From positions 26,176,753 to 26,240,752 of the forward strand of contig JACMZG010000008.1 in NCBI GenBank assembly GCA_018340805.1: a stretch of 64,000 nucleotides of DNA, written 5' to 3'. The stretch is from Microvelia longipes (lineage: Eukaryota; Arthropoda; Insecta; Hemiptera; Veliidae). How positions within the stretch are numbered: position 1 is the stretch's first letter; each line of letters opens with the position of its first letter. This document shows, in pieces, positions 58,659 through 64,000 of this stretch. The notes under the pieces were generated by a model. It searched no databases. It was given only the letters and a program-made list of their open reading frames with translations, and was not told where the DNA came from. The translations under genes were made by a program, and so were the position numbers.

Positions 58659-59782
58659 ATATATACATATATATATATATGTATTCTAGTCACTTTCTTG
58701 TAAACACTCTATCTTTCGAACGGATTAATATTTTTTAACCAAACTTGGTACAAAAATCAACCTTCGGGAGGACACGAACCCTATGAAAACCAGGTTTTTG
58801 TGACGTCATTAACCCGGTTTGCTGAGTCAGCGAAATTTTTCGAAAATTCAGCAAAATTCAGGGTTAATATTTTTTTGCCGCGAAAAAGGTCAATATTTAT
58901 GTTTTTTCGAGACGCTGAATCGAATGAAACCGGTCCAAAGTCGATACGACCACTCTAAGTGACCATAAAATCGAAAAAAACCATTGTAAATTACCGAAAA
59001 CAAAAATTTAGGTCGATAAAATAAATTTCGAGTAGGGTGTCGTTTTCTATGTAACTTTGGGCGCTGAATCGAATGAAACCGGTCCGAAGACGATACGACC
59101 ACTTTAAGTTACAAAAAAGTCGAAAAACCACAAAAAATATAGAAAACCAAAATTACGGTCGTTGAAAATTAAATTTCGAGTAGTGTGTCGTTTTCAATGT
59201 TTTTTGGGCCTCTGAGTTGAATGGCAGTGGTCCGGAAGTCAATACGACCACTCAAACTCAGGGTACCTGGGTTCACATCCTGGAAGGGTCGATAATTTTT
59301 TATCGTTTTTTTTTACTAAATATAAGTTTACAACTAGAAATAATTCTGGCGCGGTTGTCCGCATGTCGGGCGAATTTCCTTTGGATGCGAGCTCTCAAAC
59401 CAGAGTACCTGGGTTCAAATCCTAGTAGGGACAATAATTTTTTATCGTTTTTTTACCTAATATAAGTTTACAACTAAAAATAATTCTGGCGCGGTGGTCC
59501 GCATGTCGGGCGAATTCCTTTGGATGCGTGTTTCCGTGGTTTTTACATTATATAAGTATACAACTAGTAAATAAATAATTCCCGGCGCGGTGGTCCGCTG
59601 TCGGGCGAATTTTATTTAGAATGCGTGTTTCCGTGCTAAACAAACCCATTTCTTGCTTATGCAAGAACCATGCCCATTGCGTGGTTCCGGGTTCATGCTT
59701 TAGAACCTAAGCAGTTACTCAATTGTCAAGCACTGCTCGTAACTCATTTTGTCTGTATTTTCCAAAGGAAATGCGCTAAAAC
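58455..59782 (+). mobile_element. Family A element, best copy (~1.33 kb)
   Basis: Short terminal inverted repeats: left TTTTAGCGAATTTCCTTTGG, right CCAAAGGAAATGCGCTAAAA. In order: B-box-like GAATTCGAACC, AT microsatellite (58583-58685), CAAACTTGGTACAAAAATCA, GTGACGTCATTAACCC with TTTGCTGAGTCAGCG, two ~150 bp subunits (GCTGAATCGAATGAAACCGG...), a third that runs into CTGGGTTCACATCC, then three to four GGCGCGGTGGTCCGC units. No transposase ORF. Confidence 0.85.
58583..58685. repeat. (AT)n microsatellite inside family A element
   Basis: Almost pure AT dinucleotides, internal to the element. Confidence 0.9.
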
Positions 59783-60191
59783 CTTAAAGATAACTGACTA
59801 AGCTTAAATATAAGTAACTAAGCTTTAAACTAGTGCAAATAATAGTGCGTACTTCTAATTTTAGAGGCATAGTTTTGTACAACCAACTGGATAATTATGT
59901 GCATTTCCCTTGGGAAAATACAGACAAAATAAGTTACGAGCAGTGCTTTGACAATTGAGTAACTGCTTAGGTTCTAAAGCATGAACCGGAACCACGCAAT
60001 GGGCATGGTTTTGCATAAGCAAGAAATGGGTTGTTTAGCACGGAAACACGCATTCTAAATGAAATTCGCTCGACAGCGGACCACCGCGCCGGAATTATTT
60101 ATTTAGTAGTTGTAAACTTATATAATGTAAAAAGCACCGAACACGCATCCAAAGGAAATTCGCCCGACATGCGGACCACCGCGCCAGAATT
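59482..60191. repeat. Long inverted repeat: ~290 bp arms, ~126 bp spacer
   Basis: 59482-59775 and 59902-60191 are near-identical reverse complements (AATTCTGGCGCGGTGGTCCG at one end, CGGACCACCGCGCCAGAATT at the other). Contains ACCATGCCCATTGCGTGGT and TTTAGAACCTAAGCAGTTAC in both arms. The right arm adds a second, inverted copy of the family A right end. Confidence 0.9.
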
Positions 60192-60834
60192 GTATTTCTT
60201 TGATAAGTTTTTATAAGAGTATATTTGGAAGAAAATTGCTTTTAAAGCAAAGTCTTCTTTCGTTTATAAAATAGAATTAAGAATGAAATGAGAGAAAATG
60301 TAAACACTAGAATGTTTGTTTGGCTCTTAAGAGTCTTGGTTGTAGTATAGAATTCTAGTTACTGCATCTGACGTCAAGTGTGTTAGTGTGGCCAAAAGAA
60401 TTTTTAACTTTGCAGCGATTGTAGAAACACAATCTTGATTTTGGAGTTGAAGGCTGACTATTGTTTTGCGCACATGTATTTCAAGTTAATATAATTCTGG
60501 CGCAAAGGTCCGGAAGCCAGGCAAATGTTCTTTGAAAATAAGCGCTTTCTCCAATCCAAAATTTGCTTATTGGTATATATTAAAAAACCTGAGCAGTAGT
60601 GACAAAACTTTTTATTTAATTTTTTTTTCGAATTCAAAGCTAATGCGCATATGTACTAGATTCACACTAGACTACACACTACACTATGTACTGCGCGCAG
60701 CGTTATTAATCTAAACGGCACAGCATTATTTGCACTCATTTGAAGCAGGTGTGACGCTACTGCTTAGGTTATTAAATATATACCAAACATAAAGCAAAAA
60801 TTGGATTGCTAAGTTAGAACGCGTTATTTTACAC
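60192..60834. other. No gene seen
   Basis: Mixed sequence with a lone AATTCTGGCGCAAAGGTCCGG at 60491-60511 that resembles a family A terminal unit. Confidence 0.4.
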
Positions 60835-60990
60835 GTTTTTTCGACCTTTGGTCATTAAGAGAGGTCGTATCTGCTTCAAACAAGGTTCATTTGATTCAGC
60901 GCCCCCAAAAACATAAATCAGGACCTTTTTAGCGGCGAACAAGAATCACCTTGAATTTTAACGATATTTATTTAAATTTGACTAAATTTT
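60835..60990 (-). mobile_element. Family A subunit fragment, reverse orientation
   Basis: TTTTTTCGACCTTTGGTCAT, AGAGAGGTCGTATCTGCTTC, ATTTGATTCAGCGCCCCCAA and CCTTTTTAGCGGCG correspond to the reverse complement of the ~150 bp subunit. Confidence 0.6.
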
Positions 60991-61144
60991 TGTGCCAAGA
61001 TTAATAAAAAATATTTATCCATTAAAAAGATAGCGCGTTTAAAAAAATCCGCTAGAATTATATTCATAAATACGTATACATAAAATTCGCTATAGAACAG
61101 AATAAATTGCTCTTTTGTTAAGCCATAAAAACAGAAATATTATT

Positions 61145-61512
61145 ACTTAAGGGGCACATATGTTGATCATATTTATTACTATCTGTATGGTAAATCTCAA
61201 ACCAATGAAATAATCGGTCAGCGTTGAGGACTTTTTAAAATTTTTGCTGAGTCATCATTAAGGGTTAATGACGTCATAAAAATATTTTCTGGATAGCACA
61301 ACTAGAACTAAAGATTGATTTGTATCAAGTTTCAACTCTCTAGCATAAATTCACTGAGAGATATGATGATAATACACACACACTCACACTCCTCACACAC
61401 GTACAGTTAGACAACTTTGTTAAAACAACTTAGGAGGTTTAAAAAACACCTGAAACGGATAATTCTGGTGAAATCCCGGTTTCCTGCATACCTTCGATAT
61501 AAATAAGGAAAA
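61145..61512 (-). mobile_element. R1-family fragment, reverse orientation
   Basis: TTTGCTGAGTCATCATTAAG, GGTTAATGACGTCATAAAAA, CTCTCTAGCATAAATTCACT, CACCTGAAACGGATAATTCT and TTCGATATAAATAAGGAAAA. Confidence 0.75.
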
Positions 61513-61539
61513 CTAGATACAGAACAAAATTACAGTAAG

Positions 61540-61700
61540 TATATAGAAGAACGTTCAAAAACAATTTAATTATTATAACCCTAATCCTAATAGAGGATGT
61601 TTCTATTAGGTAACACAGAGCCCCTAAGAGCCCAAAAAGATGTTACAAGCTTCTCAATGAAATGAGATAGGCTATGCCTCCTCGATTTATATATTTATAT
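61540..61700 (+). mobile_element. Family C element, partial copy 3
   Basis: AGAACGTTCAAAAA, TTAGGTAACACAGAGCCCCT, AAGAGCCCAAAAAGATGTTA and GGCTATGCCTCCTCG; left part missing. Confidence 0.7.
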
Positions 61701-62143
61701 GCATAAAAAGCTTTAGTACATTAATTTCAAAAAGTATACCACGCTCTGTATTGGGTTGAATTCAAGACAGTAACAAACAAAGATGCCGGAAACAGCAAAA
61801 AGCCGCTACTAAACACTAACAACTACTCAAACCGCTAAATAAACCTTATTTTAATATCTCCTGCACTACTAGAGAATCGAAGATATTTATAGCCAACTTT
61901 TACCACATCCCCATATACCAATGCCCCAGAAGCAATAACAAAGCTCATGATAGCTATCGAAATAGAGCTTTGAGAGGGGTTTCATATATTATTATTTACC
62001 ATTATTGGCACAATACATGCGGCATTTACTACGTCTAAGTAAAACAATTTTTTGAAGTACTTATAAAGACTTTGCTTATATTTTTACATTTACTTATTAG
62101 CCAATACAATTACAACAATATGATAATATCAATATAACACAAG

Positions 62144-62146
<3 letters not shown>

Positions 62147-62218
<72 letters not shown>

Positions 62219-62333
62219 AAATATGATGACATATTTTATGTTTTGTGGGTTTACCTGGATTATTGAGGAATATAAAAAAAATCTTACGATATATATATGA
62301 ATATATATAAATATAAATCTTACGATATATATA

Positions 62334-62375
<42 letters not shown>

Positions 62376-62392
62376 AATATATGTATATATAT
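62147..62392. repeat. (AT)n microsatellites flanking the LTR insertion
   Basis: Two blocks (about 62147-62222 and 62300-62392) of AT dinucleotides with ATCTTACGATAT-type interruptions. The LTR begins at the right border. Confidence 0.9.
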
Positions 62393-62393
62393 A

Positions 62394-62624
62394 AGTTATC
62401 CACCCAAATACTGTGGATATAAGCATAAGCTGACTCATCAATATAAAGTAGTATAAAAGCCTAGACAGGAAGCGGCCACCTTCAGTCTAATTCTATAGTT
62501 ACGTTTAGCTCCTTCTCTACAAAGTAAAAGTTATTATTAGTTTCTAATTGTGATTATATTATTTGTGTTAATTAAATAAATCATTTTTTTTTAAAACTTA
62601 AATTGTTAAACTTGATAGTTAACT
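62394..62624 (+). mobile_element. 5' LTR of a Ty3/Gypsy-type element (~231 bp)
   Basis: Begins AGTTA and ends TAACT (a 5 bp inverted pair), directly before the primer binding site. Contains a TATA box (TATAAAAG, 62452-62459), a TCAGTCTAATTC initiator-like start ~30 nt downstream, and an AATAAA near 62574. So U3, R and U5 are all compactly present. The left flank is AT repeat, a target preferred by 17.6/297/gypsy-like elements. Confidence 0.75.
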
Positions 62625-62642
62625 GGCGCAGTCGGCAGGATT
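62624..62642 (+). other. Retroelement primer binding site
   Basis: TGGCGCAGTCGGCAGGATT, complementary to the 3' end of a tRNA(Ser)-type primer as used by 17.6/297-like Gypsy elements. It overlaps the last base of the LTR. Confidence 0.8.
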
Positions 62643-63095
62643 AAGTTAGCGGAATTTGACAATCCCGGTTTGTTTTAACAATTAACTAACTTGAACCAAA
62701 AAAATTTTTTTAAAAGTGCTTGGATGATCGCGGCTGATAGACGGAATATGCTGGCAGTAACGGTCACCCTTCTGTAAGTACTTTACCACTCAAATTTGTT
62801 CATTAAAGCGAGCAGTTCTCGTTTTATGAGAGTTTGACAAAAGGAATAGTGACATTCCACACATTTTTATAATTTTTTTTTCTAAATAAAAAACAAACTA
62901 AATTTCTAATATTTTAAATAAAATTTAACTAATCTTTTTAAAGAATTAAATAAGTAAAAATATACACACTCTAAAATTTTTTTAAATAAAGTTAAATATT
63001 TAAAACCTCTTAAAAAAAGGATATATTGTGTACTCACAATTTTATTAAAATAATTAATTTCATATTACTTTCTTTATTTTATTTAAAGTTTTATA
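62643..63095 (+). other. Retroelement leader between primer binding site and gag
   Basis: About 450 nt, very AT-rich, non-coding. A good splice-donor-like CTGTAAGTAC lies near 62772, which in related elements would serve a spliced subgenomic RNA; not testable here. Confidence 0.4.
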
Positions 63096-64000
63096 ATGGC
63101 AACCTTAAAGAAGGAATATTTAGAGATGGTGCCTGAATTTAGTGGCGAGGCACACTTACTACCTCGATTTCTGGAAATATGTGAAAAATTAGTTAATAAA
63201 TTTTATGACAAAGACGAAACGGACAATTTCCAAAATGAATATCTTATGTACGGGATATACTCTAAAGTAAAAGGACCCGCCGCGGAAGTAATTAGTACTT
63301 CGCGAGTAAAAACCTGGGAAGACTTAAAAACCGCACTACTTCACAGTTACAGTGACCGACGAGACGGGTATACCCTTGCAATAGAAATGTCGTGTATGAG
63401 ACAGTACCAGACAGAAACACCTTTCGACTTCTACACACGAGTACAGAAACTGTTAAACTTACAAATTCCCTACTGGAAGAATACTTTGCTATCGCCGCCG
63501 AAGCAGAAATAATTTGCGAATATACGCGTAATTTAGCATTACGAGTGTTCCTTAAAGGTCTTAAAGAACCAATAGGTAGTCTCATGAGGACCAAGAACCC
63601 ACCGGACCTGAACACTGCACTGAACATGTTGACAAATGACTTCCAGTTTCATTTAGAACAGCAAAAACAAAACATACAAACAAGACAACCATTCAACCCT
63701 CCCCCCAGGACTCAACAAAGACCATATACACAAAATAGGCAACCAGTAACAACTAACCAAACTTTTCGTACCAAACCTAACCCTGTGACGCCTAATCAAA
63801 ACCAATATGCTTTCGCTCGACCCGGTCCCAGCACATCTAACAATATTCCTAAACCATATGTGCCTACTCCGATGTCGATTTCGACGCGGAATACAGTGGC
63901 TAAAACTAACACTTTTAGATCAAATGATCAGATGTATAACATGGAAGACATTAGTTCAGCAATAGACACAGTTAACGCGGTAAATACTGACAATTTAACT
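63096..64000 (+). CDS. gag: Gypsy-type gag, 5' part, one frameshift, cut by the window end
   Basis: Capsid-type structural protein of the LTR element. ATG at 63096 follows AAAGTTTTATA. The first frame runs MATLKKEYLEMVPEFSGE..., the capsid-like start typical of insect Gypsy/errantivirus-like gag (EFSGEAHLLPRFLEICEKL helix, then PFDFYTRVQKLLNL). It is closed by a stop at 63512. The reading continues in another frame from about 63470 (LLEEYFAIAAEAEIICEYTR, ALRVFLKGLKEPIG) and stays open to base 64000, becoming Gln/Asn/Pro-rich. The shift corresponds to one missing base beside a CCC run. No zinc knuckle, protease or pol is reached within the window. Whether the copy is intact beyond is unknown. 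Confidence 0.85.

Noticed and set aside
63440..63520. Programmed -1 ribosomal frameshift in the LTR element
   Set aside because: Position is in the middle of gag and there is no slippery heptamer; a missing base is simpler.
63292..63627. 111-codon ORF on the - strand
   Set aside because: Antisense shadow of the gag reading frames.

Overview
This is AT-rich, intron-rich nuclear DNA with very dense short repeats. GT-AG introns, two recognisable animal genes and a Ty3/Gypsy-type LTR element starting at the right edge indicate an animal. The texture (AT microsatellites, many non-autonomous inverted-repeat elements, a tRNA-derived SINE) and the LTR element type suggest an insect, perhaps hemipteran-like. 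The species is inference only. I see no bacterial genes, operons, CRISPR arrays or rRNA.

Layout. (1) About 6.0-24.4 kb, + strand: a SENP6/SENP7-type SUMO protease gene. Twelve exons are visible and the 5' end is not resolved; one weak candidate upstream exon lies near 2.5-2.6 kb. The catalytic domain is spread over six exons and interrupted by an acidic insert, as in SENP6/7. The His, Asp, Gln and Cys are all present, but one base is missing next to the catalytic Asp. The 7.5 kb intron (6140-13608) is packed with tandem arrays and a 1.44 kb element with ~220 bp terminal inverted repeats. (2) 24.4-28.3 kb: intergenic, no gene seen. (3) 28.36-28.66 kb: a tRNA-derived SINE (- strand). (4) 28.9-35.3 kb, - strand: a complete six-exon FRG1 gene of 260 codons. 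(5) 35.3-62.4 kb: about 27 kb with no conventional gene. It holds foldback elements, hairpin elements, two related 1.3 kb elements in opposite orientation, minisatellites, microsatellites, a cluster of GC-rich hairpins and a compact TATA-box/small-ORF/poly(A) cassette on the - strand. (6) 62.4-64.0 kb: 5' LTR, primer binding site and 5' gag of a Gypsy-type element inserted in an AT microsatellite and cut by the window end.

The two host genes converge (3' ends ~4.5 kb apart). One edits SUMO chains, the other is a nuclear RNA-associated, actin-bundling protein; nothing here links them functionally.

The most interesting non-genic observations are: two repeat families sharing a module with a CRE-type palindrome (TGACGTCA) and an AP-1/Maf-type element (TGCTGAGTCAGC); recurrent perfect hairpins closed by a TTC triloop, including a GC-rich cluster at 42.1-42.3 kb; a ~198 nt near-perfect hairpin in an FRG1 intron; and nested inverted repeats from 50.9 to 60.2 kb. 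Both coding frameshifts are single missing bases beside short G or C runs, which may reflect assembly error. All calls come from reading the sequence; no database search was possible.
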